Below, in pieces: positions 28,045 to 37,700 of a DNA stretch of 64,000 nucleotides (position 1 is its first letter; every line of letters begins with the position of its first letter). This DNA comes from Castellaniella sp. S9. GTDB lineage: Bacteria; Pseudomonadota; Gammaproteobacteria; Burkholderiales; Burkholderiaceae_B. The notes beneath the pieces are model-generated. The model was given only the letters and a program-made list of their open reading frames with translations, was not told the DNA's origin and ran no database searches. The translations under genes were made by a program, and so were the position numbers. The stretch is taken from assembly GCF_027257175.1 (NCBI RefSeq), contig NZ_JAPFGD010000001.1, positions 62,001-126,000 of the forward strand, written 5' to 3'.

Positions 28045-29238
28045 ATGCTCGAACTTGCCGGCACTCGCATCGTACTGGGCCTGACGGGCGGCATCGCCTG
28101 CTACAAATCCGCCGAACTGCTGCGCCGCATGCTGGACCAGGGCGCGCAGGTGGACGTGGTCATGACCGAGGCCGCGACGCACTTCATCACGCCGACCACC
28201 CTGCAGGCCCTGTCGGGCCGCCCGGTGTACCTCGACCCGCTGGATGCGCGGGTGCCGAACAGCATGGCGCACATCACCCTCACCCGCGGCGCGGACGCCG
28301 TGCTGATCGTGCCGACCAGCGCCGATTTCATGGCCAAGCTCGCGCACGGGCACGCCGACGACCTGCTCTCGACCCTGTGCGTGGCGCGCGGCGAGGTCCC
28401 CCTGCTGATCGCGCCCGCGATGAACCGCGAGATGTGGACCCATCCCGCCACCCAGCGCAATGCGCGGCAGCTGCACGCCGACGGCGTCGCCCTGCTGGGT
28501 CCCGGCGAGGGTGACCAGGCCTGCGGCGAAACCGGCGAGGGCCGCATGCTCGAGCCCGGCCAGATCCTCGATGCGCTGGTGGCCTATTTCCAGCCCAAGG
28601 TGCTGGCCGGCCGGCGCGTGCTGCTCACGGCCGGCCCCACCAGCGAACCCATCGATCCCGTGCGGGTCATCACCAACCGCTCCTCGGGGCGCATGGGTTA
28701 TGCCCTGGCGCGCGCCGCCGCCGAGGCCGGCGCCACGGTGGAACTCATTTCCGGGCCGACCGCCCTGCCCACGCCCCAGGGCGTGGTCCGCATCGACGTG
28801 GGCACGGCGGCGCAGATGCACGCCGCCGCGATGGCCTACGCGCCCAGGGCGGACATTTTCATCGCCGTCGCGGCGGTGGCCGACTGGGCGGTGGCCCAAC
28901 CCTCGGCCGCCAAGCTCAAGAAACAGGACGGCCAGCCGCCGTCGCTGTCCTTCGTCCAGAATCCCGACATCCTCGCCGAGGTGGCCGCCCTGGCCGGCGG
29001 GCCCTGGTGCGTGGGCTTTGCCGCCGAGACCGAGCGCCTCGACGAACACGCCCAGGCCAAGCGCCTGCGCAAGGGGGTGCCGCTGATGGTCGGCAATCTC
29101 GCCCAGGACACCATGGATGCCGAATCGGCCCGCCTGGTGCTGTACGACGAGGCCGGCGCCCACCCGCTGGAGCCGCAACACAAGCTGCATGCGGCGCGCG
29201 CGCTGATCCGCGAGATCGCGCGCCGCATGCCTGGCTGA
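28045..29238 (+). CDS. coaBC: Phosphopantothenoylcysteine synthetase/decarboxylase
   Basis: CoaBC carries out two steps of coenzyme A synthesis: CTP-dependent addition of cysteine to 4'-phosphopantothenate, and FMN-dependent decarboxylation. The 397 residues divide into an N-terminal CoaC flavoprotein (LGLTGGIACYKSAELLRR; His76 in MAHITLT) and a C-terminal CoaB domain (VLLTAGPTSEPIDPVRVITNRSSGRMG). The region GDQACGETGEGRM carries the family cysteine. It lies 13 bases after lspA, with GGAGG upstream of its ATG. Confidence 0.97.
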   Translation: MLELAGTRIVLGLTGGIACYKSAELLRRMLDQGAQVDVVMTEAATHFITPTTLQALSGRPVYLDPLDARVPNSMAHITLTRGADAVLIVPTSADFMAKLAHGHADDLLSTLCVARGEVPLLIAPAMNREMWTHPATQRNARQLHADGVALLGPGEGDQACGETGEGRMLEPGQILDALVAYFQPKVLAGRRVLLTAGPTSEPIDPVRVITNRSSGRMGYALARAAAEAGATVELISGPTALPTPQGVVRIDVGTAAQMHAAAMAYAPRADIFIAVAAVADWAVAQPSAAKLKKQDGQPPSLSFVQNPDILAEVAALAGGPWCVGFAAETERLDEHAQAKRLRKGVPLMVGNLAQDTMDAESARLVLYDEAGAHPLEPQHKLHAARALIREIARRMPG

Positions 29239-29298
29239 ACACATTCTTGCCAACCCGGCCCCGTCCCGCGGACGCGCGGCCAATCCGCCCGGAGCACC

Positions 29299-29748
29299 AT
29301 GCAATCCATCGCCCTGAAGATCCTCGACCCCCGGATGCACGACTGCCTGCCGGCCTACGCCACATCGGGCTCGGCGGGGCTGGACCTGCGCGCCTGCCTC
29401 GACGCCCCGCGCACGCTGGCCCCCGGGGACACCGACCTCGTGCCCACCGGCCTGGCCATCCACATCGCCGATCCGGCATACGCGGGCATGATCCTGCCGC
29501 GCTCCGGCCTGGGCCACAAGCACGGCATCGTACTGGGCAACCTGGTCGGCCTGATCGACTCCGACTACCAGGGCCCCTTGATGGTCTCGGTCTGGAACCG
29601 CGGCACGCAGCCCTACACCCTGCAGCCCATGGAACGCCTGGCCCAGCTGGTGATCGTGCCGATCCAGCAGGTGCGCTTCGACGTCGTGGACGATTTCGCC
29701 GACAGCGCCCGCGGCGCCGGCGGCTTCGGCAGCACCGGCCGAGGCTGA
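29299..29748 (+). CDS. dut: dUTPase
   Basis: Dut hydrolyses dUTP to dUMP and pyrophosphate, keeping uracil out of DNA and supplying dTMP synthesis. The 149-residue trimeric enzyme shows the five conserved motifs: [42 protein letters not shown] and the C-terminal [12 protein letters not shown] that closes over the active site. It follows coaBC by 60 bases, a common order in proteobacteria, and converges on livF. Confidence 0.97.
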   Translation: MQSIALKILDPRMHDCLPAYATSGSAGLDLRACLDAPRTLAPGDTDLVPTGLAIHIADPAYAGMILPRSGLGHKHGIVLGNLVGLIDSDYQGPLMVSVWNRGTQPYTLQPMERLAQLVIVPIQQVRFDVVDDFADSARGAGGFGSTGRG

Positions 29749-29797
29749 ACGCCGGAGCCCGCCGAGGTCGCGCGGGCCGGCGCCGGCCAGACCGCCG

Positions 29798-30529
29798 TCA
29801 GGCCGCGTCTTCTTCGCCCAGGTAGGCCGCACGCACCTTGGGATCGTCGATCAGCTGCCGCGACGGCCCCGACAGCGTGATCTGGCCCGACTCCATCACA
29901 TAGCCGCGCGCGCTGACCTCCAGCGCAAGGCGGGCGTTCTGCTCGATCAGCAGGATGGTGACCCCCTCGGCGGCGATGGCGCGCACGACCTCGAAGACCT
30001 TTTCCACCATCAGCGGCGCAAGCCCCATGGAGGGCTCGTCGAGCAGCAGCAGGCGCGGCTTGGACACCATGGCGCGGCCCATCGCGAGCATCTGTTGCTC
30101 GCCGCCCGAGAGCGTACCCGCCGATTGGCGGCGCCGCTCGGCCAGCCGCGGGAACAGCTCGAAGACGTGTTCGATCGTGGCGCGCACCTCGGCGTGGTCC
30201 TTGCGGGTATAGCCGCCGATGTTGAGGTTCTCCTCGATCGTGAGCTGGCCGAAGATCCCGCGCCCCTCGGGCACCATCACCAGCCCGTCGAGGACCATCT
30301 CGTGCACCGGCCGCCCGAGGATCGGCCGGCCGTCGTAGAGGATCTCGCCGCCGGCCGCCGGCACCAGGCCGCAGATGGCGCGCAGGGTGGTGCTCTTGCC
30401 GGCGCCGTTGGCGCCGATCAGGCTGACGAGCTCGCCCTGCCCGACCGTGAGGTCCAGGCCGCGGACGGCGCGAATGCCGCCATACGAGACGTCCAGCCGG
30501 CGGATCTCCAGCAGATTGGGGGTCGTCAT
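29798..30529 (-). CDS. livF: Branched-chain amino acid ABC transporter ATPase LivF
   Basis: LivF is the second ATPase of a hydrophobic amino acid importer. The 243 residues include GANGAGKST, LSGGEQQMLAMGRAMV, LLLLDEPSMGLAP and ILLIEQNARLAL. The ending YLGEEDAA is typical of LivF. The ATG overlaps the livG stop by four bases. It is the last gene of a five-gene minus-strand operon with livG, livM, livH and a binding protein. Confidence 0.95.
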   Translation of the reverse strand: MTTPNLLEIRRLDVSYGGIRAVRGLDLTVGQGELVSLIGANGAGKSTTLRAICGLVPAAGGEILYDGRPILGRPVHEMVLDGLVMVPEGRGIFGQLTIEENLNIGGYTRKDHAEVRATIEHVFELFPRLAERRRQSAGTLSGGEQQMLAMGRAMVSKPRLLLLDEPSMGLAPLMVEKVFEVVRAIAAEGVTILLIEQNARLALEVSARGYVMESGQITLSGPSRQLIDDPKVRAAYLGEEDAA

Positions 30530-31350
30530 GCGCGGTCTCCTTGCGAGGCGGCGGCACCCGCCCCCAGATAGGCCTCGATCACCTTGGGATCGTGCTGCAC
30601 CTCGGCGGGCTTGCCCTCGGCCAGCACCTTGCCATATTCCAGAACCAGGACCCGGTCGCACAGGCCCATGACGAGCTTCATGTCGTGCTCGATCAGCAGC
30701 ACGGTCACGCCGTCGGCGCGGATCTTTTCGATCAGGCGGCGCAGCACCAGGGTCTCGGACGCATTCATGCCGGCGGCCGGTTCGTCCAGCGCAAGCAGCA
30801 TGGGCTCGGTGGCCAGGGCGCGGGCGATCTCCAGGCGGCGCTGATCGCCATACGGCAGGGAACGCGCCATGTGGTTGGCGCGCTCGCCGATGCCCACGTA
30901 GTCCAGCAGCTCGCGGGCCCGCGCCTCGATCGCGGCTTCTTCGTCCCGGGTGCGCCGGTTGCGCGTGATCGCGCCGAACACCCCGGCATGCGTGCGCACG
31001 TGGCGTCCGATCATGACGTTCTCGAGCGCACTGAGCGCACCGAACAGGCGGATGTTCTGGAACGTCCGGGCCATGCCGGCCTGTGCGATCTGGTGCGGCT
31101 TGAGCCGGGTGAATTCGCGGCCCATGAAATTGCAGGTGCCGGACTCGGGGATGTAGAGGCCGGTCATCACATTGAATAGCGTGGTCTTGCCCGCGCCATT
31201 GGGGCCGATCAGGCCGTAGATGTCGCCCTTGCGGATGGCGAAGCTCACGTCCGACAAGGCCTGCAGTCCGCCGAAGCGCTTGTTCAGCTTGTTGGCGACC
31301 AGCAGCAGGTCGCTGCCGTGGCCCGGATTCTCGCGTTCGACGGGTCTCAT
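30526..31350 (-). CDS. livG: Branched-chain amino acid ABC transporter ATPase LivG
   Basis: LivG is the partner ATPase of LivF. The 274-residue protein has GPNGAGKTTLFNVMTGLY, the LivG-specific ARTFQNIRLF segment, signature LPYGDQRRLEIARALA, Walker B LLALDEPAAGMN and LLIEHDMKLVMGLCDRV. The ATG lies 3 bases inside the end of livM (ATGA overlap). The N-terminal ~12 residues before LLLVANKL may be a slight extension. Confidence 0.95.
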   Translation of the reverse strand: MRPVERENPGHGSDLLLVANKLNKRFGGLQALSDVSFAIRKGDIYGLIGPNGAGKTTLFNVMTGLYIPESGTCNFMGREFTRLKPHQIAQAGMARTFQNIRLFGALSALENVMIGRHVRTHAGVFGAITRNRRTRDEEAAIEARARELLDYVGIGERANHMARSLPYGDQRRLEIARALATEPMLLALDEPAAGMNASETLVLRRLIEKIRADGVTVLLIEHDMKLVMGLCDRVLVLEYGKVLAEGKPAEVQHDPKVIEAYLGAGAAASQGDRA

Positions 31351-32426
31351 GCCTCGCCCTCCGTGCCGCGGGCGAGCTCGCGGCGCCGCACCGCCGAGGG
31401 CCACAGGCCCGCCGGACGGAAGATCATCACCAGCACCAGCGCAAAGCCGAACATCAGCATGCGGATGCCGTCGGGATCCAGCACCACCTCGCCGAAGGCC
31501 GCCTGCTGCAAAGGCACGACCACGGCGCGCAGCACCTCGGGAAAGATCGACAGCAGCAAGGCGCCCAGGATCACGCCGGGAATATTGCCCATCCCGCCCA
31601 GCACCACCATGCACAGCACCAGGATGGATTCGGTCAGGCTGAAGCTCTCGGGGCTGACGAAACCCTGCATCGAGGCGAACATCGCGCCCGCCAGTCCGCC
31701 GAAGGTCGCCCCCATGGAGAACGCCAGCAGCTTGATGTTGCGGGTATTGATGCCCATGGCCTTGGCGGCGATCTCGTCCTCGCGCACGGCCTCCCAGGCG
31801 CGGCCGATGCGTGAATTCTGCAGACGGGCGCAGACGATCACGATGAGGATCGTCAGCAAGAGCAGCAAGTAGTAGTATTTTTCCGGCCCCGTGATGCGAA
31901 AGCCCAGGATCTGTTCGCTGCGTCCGAACGAAAATCCGGCCACCGAGAATGTATCTACCCTGTTTATCCCTTGCGGACCGTTGGTGATGTTGATCGGTGC
32001 ATCCAGGTTGTTCATGAAGATGCGCACGATTTCGCCGAAGCCCAGGGTGACGATGGCCAGGTAATCGCCGCGCAGCTTCAGTGTCGGCGCGCCCAGCATC
32101 GCCCCGAAGAACGCCGCCAGCACGAGTCCCGCCGGGATGATGACCCAGAACGGCAGGTGCAGGCCGAAATGCGGCGAGGCCAGCATCGCCCAGACGTAGG
32201 CCCCCACGGCATAGAAGGCGATATAACCCAGATCGAGCAGGCCGGCGAAGCCCACCACGATGTTCAGCCCCAGGGACAGCATCACGTACAACAGGGCGAA
32301 ATTGATGGTGCGCACCCAGCTCTGGCCGTGCATGCCCAGCACGAAAGGCAGTACCGCCAGCACGACACCGGCCAGGGCGATGCCCAGCCAGACCTTGGGC
32401 GGCACGGATTTGGATGGTATCGTCAT
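31347..32426 (-). CDS. livM: Branched-chain amino acid ABC transporter permease LivM
   Basis: LivM is one of the two inner-membrane permeases of the LIV importer. The 359 residues contain eight or more hydrophobic segments, the family segment LNIVVGFAGLLDLGYIAFYAVGAY and the cytoplasmic loop SRIGRAWEAVREDEIAAKAMGIN, which contacts the ATPases. It overlaps livH by four bases at its start and livG by four at its end. Confidence 0.95.
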   Translation of the reverse strand: MTIPSKSVPPKVWLGIALAGVVLAVLPFVLGMHGQSWVRTINFALLYVMLSLGLNIVVGFAGLLDLGYIAFYAVGAYVWAMLASPHFGLHLPFWVIIPAGLVLAAFFGAMLGAPTLKLRGDYLAIVTLGFGEIVRIFMNNLDAPINITNGPQGINRVDTFSVAGFSFGRSEQILGFRITGPEKYYYLLLLLTILIVIVCARLQNSRIGRAWEAVREDEIAAKAMGINTRNIKLLAFSMGATFGGLAGAMFASMQGFVSPESFSLTESILVLCMVVLGGMGNIPGVILGALLLSIFPEVLRAVVVPLQQAAFGEVVLDPDGIRMLMFGFALVLVMIFRPAGLWPSAVRRRELARGTEGEA

Positions 32427-33355
32427 GCGCGGTCTCCGACCCGTTCACCCATCAGACCCGAGGGCCGGAACACCAGCACCAGGATCAGCACGATGAAGGA
32501 AAAGACGTCCTGGTAGTTGCTGCCGAACACGCCACCGGTCAGATCGCCGATGTAGCCGGCCCCCAGGGATTCGATGATGCCCAGCAGCAGTCCCCCCAGC
32601 ATGGCGCCGCCCAGGTTGCCGATGCCGCCGAGCACGGCGGCGGTAAAGGCCTTCAGGCCCAGCATGAAGCCCATGGTGTACTGCGCCACGCCGTAATAGC
32701 TCACCACCATGATGCCGGCCACCGCGGCGAGCGCCGAGCCGATCAGGAAGGCGGCCGAGATGACCGTGTTGATGTTCACCCCCATCAAGCCGGCGACCTC
32801 CTGGTTCTGGGCCGTGGCCCGCATGGCGGTGCCCAGGCGGGTGCGATGCACCACGGCCAGCAGGCCGGCCATGATCAGCAAGGAACCGAACACAATGACC
32901 AATTGCAGGGTCGTCATGCGCGCCCCCAGGAACTCGTGGACGGTGGGCTCGATGATGCGCGGAAAGCTGAGGTAGTTGCGGCCCCAGACCATCATCGCGA
33001 CGTTCTGGATGATGATCGAGACGCCGATCGCGGTGATCAGGGCGGTCAGGCGCGGCGCCCGGCGCAGGGGCCGGTAGGCGTAGCGCTCGGCGAGCCAGCC
33101 CAGGCCCATGCAGAACGGGATCGCGACCGCCAGGGCGGCGGCCAGCAGGATCACGGGCGAGGCGCCCGCCCAGGCACCGCCGACCAGGCTGATCACCAGC
33201 GTGGTCGCCAGCATGGCGCCGACCATCACGACGTCGCCATGCGCGAAGTTGATCAGGCCGATGATCCCGTACACCATGGTGTAGCCGAGCGCCACGAGGG
33301 CATAGACGCTGCCCACGGTGACCCCGTTGATCAATTGCTGCAGGAGGATATCCAT
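32423..33355 (-). CDS. livH: Branched-chain amino acid ABC transporter permease LivH
   Basis: LivH is the other permease. The 310-residue protein starts MDILLQQLINGVTVGSVYALVALGYTMVYGI, which is characteristic of LivH, followed by INFAHGDVVMVGA. Loop TRLGTAMRATAQNQEVAGLMGVN is the ATPase contact. It lies 147 bases after the binding-protein gene, a gap that contains a GC-rich hairpin. Confidence 0.95.
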   Translation of the reverse strand: MDILLQQLINGVTVGSVYALVALGYTMVYGIIGLINFAHGDVVMVGAMLATTLVISLVGGAWAGASPVILLAAALAVAIPFCMGLGWLAERYAYRPLRRAPRLTALITAIGVSIIIQNVAMMVWGRNYLSFPRIIEPTVHEFLGARMTTLQLVIVFGSLLIMAGLLAVVHRTRLGTAMRATAQNQEVAGLMGVNINTVISAAFLIGSALAAVAGIMVVSYYGVAQYTMGFMLGLKAFTAAVLGGIGNLGGAMLGGLLLGIIESLGAGYIGDLTGGVFGSNYQDVFSFIVLILVLVFRPSGLMGERVGDRA

Positions 33356-33459
33356 ACGTGTGTCCAGGACTGGGACGGGCCGGCGCCACCCTTGCGATCC
33401 GGCCGCCGCACGGGCGGGGCCGGGGGTCGGTCCGTCGATTCGTCAGGAAGTCCGGACGG

Positions 33460-33480
33460 CGCGCCCCTCGTGGAGGCGCG
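33460..33480 (-). other. Intercistronic hairpin between the binding-protein gene and livH
   Basis: CGCGCC (33460-33465) and GGCGCG (33475-33480) form a short stem in the 147-base gap. No T-run follows, so it is more likely an mRNA-stabilising element or attenuator for the upstream binding-protein message than a full terminator. Such differential expression is known in other binding-protein operons; here it is inference. Confidence 0.35.
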
Positions 33481-33502
33481 TGCGCCGCCCGGCGCATCGC
33501 GC

Positions 33503-34663
33503 TTACTCGGCGGCCTGGCTGACCATGCTCTTGAACATGGTCCACTTGCCGTTCTTGACCAGGTAGATGGTCACGGCGACTTCCTTGAGATCGCCCTTGC
33601 CGTCATAGGCGATGTGCTTGCTGGTGGCGCCGCTGCGCGCGAGGCTGGCGAGCTTGGGCAGGTACTTGGCGGGATCCGAGGAGCCGGCCTCCTTCATGGC
33701 GGTGATCATGTTCCAGGCGCCGTCGTAGGCGTAGGGCGAATAGACGCCGGGCTCGACGTTGAAGCGCGCCTTGTAGTCCTTGAGGAACTGTTCGCCGGCC
33801 GCCATCGTGGACAGGGGCACGCCCGCCAGCGAGGCATAGGTGCCGTCGGCCGCATCGCCGGCGAGCTTCAGGAAGGTTTCGCTGCGGGTCATCTCGCCCG
33901 ACACCAGCGGCGCCTCGATGCCCAGGCGCACCATCTGGCTGCGCATCGGGCCCGACTGCGCGTCCAGGCCGCCGAAGAAGATCGCGGCCGGCGCCTTGGA
34001 TTTGATGTTGGTGAGGATCGCCGTGAAATCGGTCGCCTTGTCGGTCGTGTATTCGCGGGCGATGATCTCGCCGCCCGCGGCCTCGACGGCCTTGGCGACC
34101 TCATCGGCCAGGCCCTGGCCGTAGGCGGTGCGGTCGTCGATCAGGGCGACTTTCTTGGCGCCCAGGTCCTTGACGATGAACTCGCCGTCGGCCGCACCCT
34201 GCTGGGTGTCGCTGGTCATCATGCGGAAGGTGGTGTCATAGCCCTGCTCGGTGTACTCGGGCGAGGTCGCCATGGCGATCTGCGGCAGGCCCGCATCGTT
34301 GTAGACGCGCGATGCCGGGATGGTCGTGCCCGAGTTGAAATGCCCCAGGACGCCCTTGACCCCTTCGTCGACGATCTGCTGGGCGACCTGCACGGCGGTG
34401 CGGGGGTCGGCCTGGTCATCGCGCGAGACGAGCTCGAATTTGGCGGTCTTGCCGTCGAGCTGGATATTCTGCTTGTTGGCTTCCTCGAGGGCCAGCTCCA
34501 GGCCGTTTTTCATGTCCTCGCCGTAGTGCGCCTGGGGTCCGGTCAGCGGCGCGGCGAAACCGAGCTTGACGACCTGGGTGTCGGCATGCGCCGGGCCGAA
34601 GGCGAGGCCGGCCAGCAGCGCGGCGGACGTGGCCAGCAGCTTGAAGCGTTTGGTGGATTGCAT
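33503..34663 (-). CDS. livJ: Branched-chain amino acid-type periplasmic binding protein
   Basis: This is the periplasmic receptor of the LIV-type importer. The 386-residue protein has a Sec signal peptide (MQSTKRFKLLATSAALLAGLAFGPAHA, cleavage after AHA) and the type I binding-protein fold: VVKLGFAAPLTGPQAHYGEDMKNGLELALEEAN, then the GHFNSGTTIPASRVY ligand loop. AAGGAGAA lies upstream of the ATG. Ligands may be leucine, isoleucine, valine or related compounds; sequence alone does not decide. It heads the operon and lies 134 bases from the end of putA on the same strand. Confidence 0.9.
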   Translation of the reverse strand: MQSTKRFKLLATSAALLAGLAFGPAHADTQVVKLGFAAPLTGPQAHYGEDMKNGLELALEEANKQNIQLDGKTAKFELVSRDDQADPRTAVQVAQQIVDEGVKGVLGHFNSGTTIPASRVYNDAGLPQIAMATSPEYTEQGYDTTFRMMTSDTQQGAADGEFIVKDLGAKKVALIDDRTAYGQGLADEVAKAVEAAGGEIIAREYTTDKATDFTAILTNIKSKAPAAIFFGGLDAQSGPMRSQMVRLGIEAPLVSGEMTRSETFLKLAGDAADGTYASLAGVPLSTMAAGEQFLKDYKARFNVEPGVYSPYAYDGAWNMITAMKEAGSSDPAKYLPKLASLARSGATSKHIAYDGKGDLKEVAVTIYLVKNGKWTMFKSMVSQAAE

Positions 34664-34797
34664 ATCGTGGTTCTCCTTGGTGTCGGGGATGCCTGCGGCT
34701 CGTGGCCCATCCGGACGTCCCCTGTTGACTCAAAAACACATACAGTCTTCATGGACTGTCACCCTCGTCGCAGCCGCCGGGTGGCGGCCGCACGACA

Positions 34798-37700
34798 CTA
34801 GCCGACCATCATCAGGCTGGCGTTGCCGCCCGCGGCCGCCGTGTTGATGCAGATCGATGTCTCGCGCACCAGCATCTCGAGCGCATAGCGGCCGCCTGCG
34901 GCCAGTTCCTCGCTGCGCAGCCCCAGGACCGGCACGATCGGCCCCGGCCGGTCCACGACCGCCGCGTTCAAGGCCAGCAAGTCGTCGCCGTCGCCCTCGA
35001 ACAGCACGACCTGGAAATCCCCCGCGGCCAACGCGTCCTCGCCCGCCAGCACGACCGACGCGTCGCCCGCCTGGGCCTGGAAGGCCCGGCCCGCGGGCGT
35101 ATCCATGAACAGCATCCGGTTGCCCGTGCGTCGGCAGGCATCGTGCTGCGCCTGCGCGCCCCGCGCCGTCAGCGCCCGGCACAATACAGTGCCGCGGGGC
35201 TTGAGGCGATAGACGTTGCTCTCGCCCGTGGGACCGGGCAGCACGCAGTCGGCGGCGTCGCGGCCCGGAATCCCGGCAACCGGCAGGCCCGCCGGCCCGC
35301 GCGACAGCAGCCGATGCAGGTACAGCGGGCCGCCGGCCTTGGGACCGGTGCCCGACAGGCCTTCGCCGCCGAAGGGCTGCACGCCCACGGTCGCGCCGAC
35401 GATATTGCGATTGACGTAGATGTTGCCCGCGTTGACGCGTTGGACGATGTGCTGGATGGTCTCGTCCAGCCGGGTGTGCACCCCGAAGGTCAACCCATAG
35501 CCGCTGCCGTTGATGTCGTCGAGCAGCTCGTCCAGCGCCTCGCGCCGGTAGCGCAGCACATGCAGCACCGGCCCGAACACCTCGCGCTCGAGCTGCGACA
35601 CGTGCGCGATCTCGATCAGCGTGGGCGGCACGAACGTGCCGTTGCGCGCCTGCTCGCCCAGCGACAGCCGATCGACCGCATGGCCGGCCTCGCGCATGGC
35701 GCGCACGTGCGCCTCGATGTGGTCCCGGGCCTCGGCGTCGATGACCGGCCCGACGTCGGTGGACAGCAGCTCGGGACGACCCACGCGCAGTTCCCGCATG
35801 GCGCCGCGCAGCATCTCGAGGGTGCGGTCGGCGCAGTCCTCCTGCACGCACAGCACGCGCAGGGCCGAGCAGCGCTGGCCGGCGGAATCGAAGGCCGAAT
35901 TGAGCACGTCATAGACGACTTGCTCCGTCAGCGCCGAGGAGTCCACGATCAGGGCATTCTGGCCGCCGGTCTCGGCAATCAGCGGAATCACGTGGCCGCG
36001 CGCGTCCAGGCGCTGGGCCAGCGTCGCCGCGATGTGCCGGGCGACCTCGGTGGACCCGGTGAACATCACCCCGCGCACGGCGGGATCGGCGACCAGCCGG
36101 GCGCCCACGGTCTCGCCGCGCCCCGGCAGCAGCTGCACCGCATCGGCGGGAATGCCGGCGCGCCGCAGCGCCGAGACACCCAGCGCGGCGATCAGATTGG
36201 TCTGCTCGGCGGGCTTGGCCAGCACGACGTTGCCCGCGGCCAGCGCCGCACTGACCTGGCCGATGAAAATGGCCAGCGGGAAGTTCCAGGGACTGATGCA
36301 CAGCACCGGGCCCAAGGGCCTATGGCTGTCGTTCGAGAACCCGCGCTCGATGCCGGCGCCGTAATAGCGCAGGAAGTCGACCGCCTCGCGCACCTCGGCG
36401 ATCGCATTGGGGTAGGACTTGCCCGCCTCGCGCACGATCAGGCCGATGGCCGCCTGCATCTCGTCCTCGAGGATCTGTGCGGCCAGCCGCAGGCACTGGG
36501 CGCGCTCGGCCACCGGCGTCGACTGCCAGATGGGCGCCGCATACTCCGCGCGCCGCAGGGCCTGCTGGATATCGGCGTCGCCCGCCTCGACCACGCGGCC
36601 GACCACGTCGCGATGATCCGCGGGATTGAGGACCTCGCGGGCACGCGCGTCCTCCCAGACCCCGTCAGGCGCCGCCCGCCAGTCCTGCGCGGCGCTGCCC
36701 AGCAGCGCCGCCGACAAGGAGCCCAGGCGATGTTCGTTGCTGAGGTCCAGCCCGGCGGAATTCAGCCGGCCTTCTTGTTCGAGGTAGAGTTCGCGCGGCA
36801 GCGGAATGCGATCGTGCGGCGCGCCCAGCGGCTGGAGGCGCCGCGCCGCCGTCACCGGATCGGCCACCAGGACCTCGATGGGCAGATCCTCGTCGGCGAT
36901 CTGGTTGACGAAGGACGTATTGGCGCCGTTCTCGAGCAGGCGGCGCACCAGGTATGCCAGCAGCGTCTCGTGCGTACCCACGGGCGCGTAGACCCGGCAG
37001 GGACGATTGAGCTTGCCCTCGGCCACCGGCCCGACGACTTCCTCATAGAGCGGTTCGCCCATGCCGTGCAGGCACTGGAATTCGTATTGCCCCGGATAGT
37101 AGTTCGCCCCGGCCATGTGATAGATCGCGGACAGCGTCTGGGCATTGTGCGTGGCGAACTGCGGATACACGGCCTCGGGCGCGCCCAGCAGCTTGCGGGC
37201 GCAGGCCAGGTACGAGACGTCGGTATGCACCTTGCGGGTATACACCGGATAGCCCTCGAGGCCGTCCACCTGCGCCCGCTTGATCTCGGTGTCCCAGTAT
37301 GCGCCCTTGACCAGCCGCAGCATCAGACGGTGTTTGCTGCGCCGCGCCAGGTCGATCACGTAGTCGATGACGAAGGGCGCGCGCTTTTGATAGGCCTGGA
37401 TCACGAAACCGATGCCATTCCATCCCGCCAGCCGTTCATCGAAGCACATCGCCTCGAGCAGGTCCAGGGACAGTTCCAGCCGGTCGGCCTCCTCGGCATC
37501 GATGTTCAGGCCGATGTCGTAGCGCCGCGCAAGCACCGCCAGCGCGATCATGCGCGGCAACAATTCGGCCATGACCCGGTCGCGCTGAGCGCGCGAGTAG
37601 CGCGGATGCAGCGCCGAGAGCTTGATCGAGATGCCCGGCCCCTCGTAGATGCCGCGGCCCTGCGAGGCCTTGCCGATCGCATGGATGGCCTGCTCGTAGG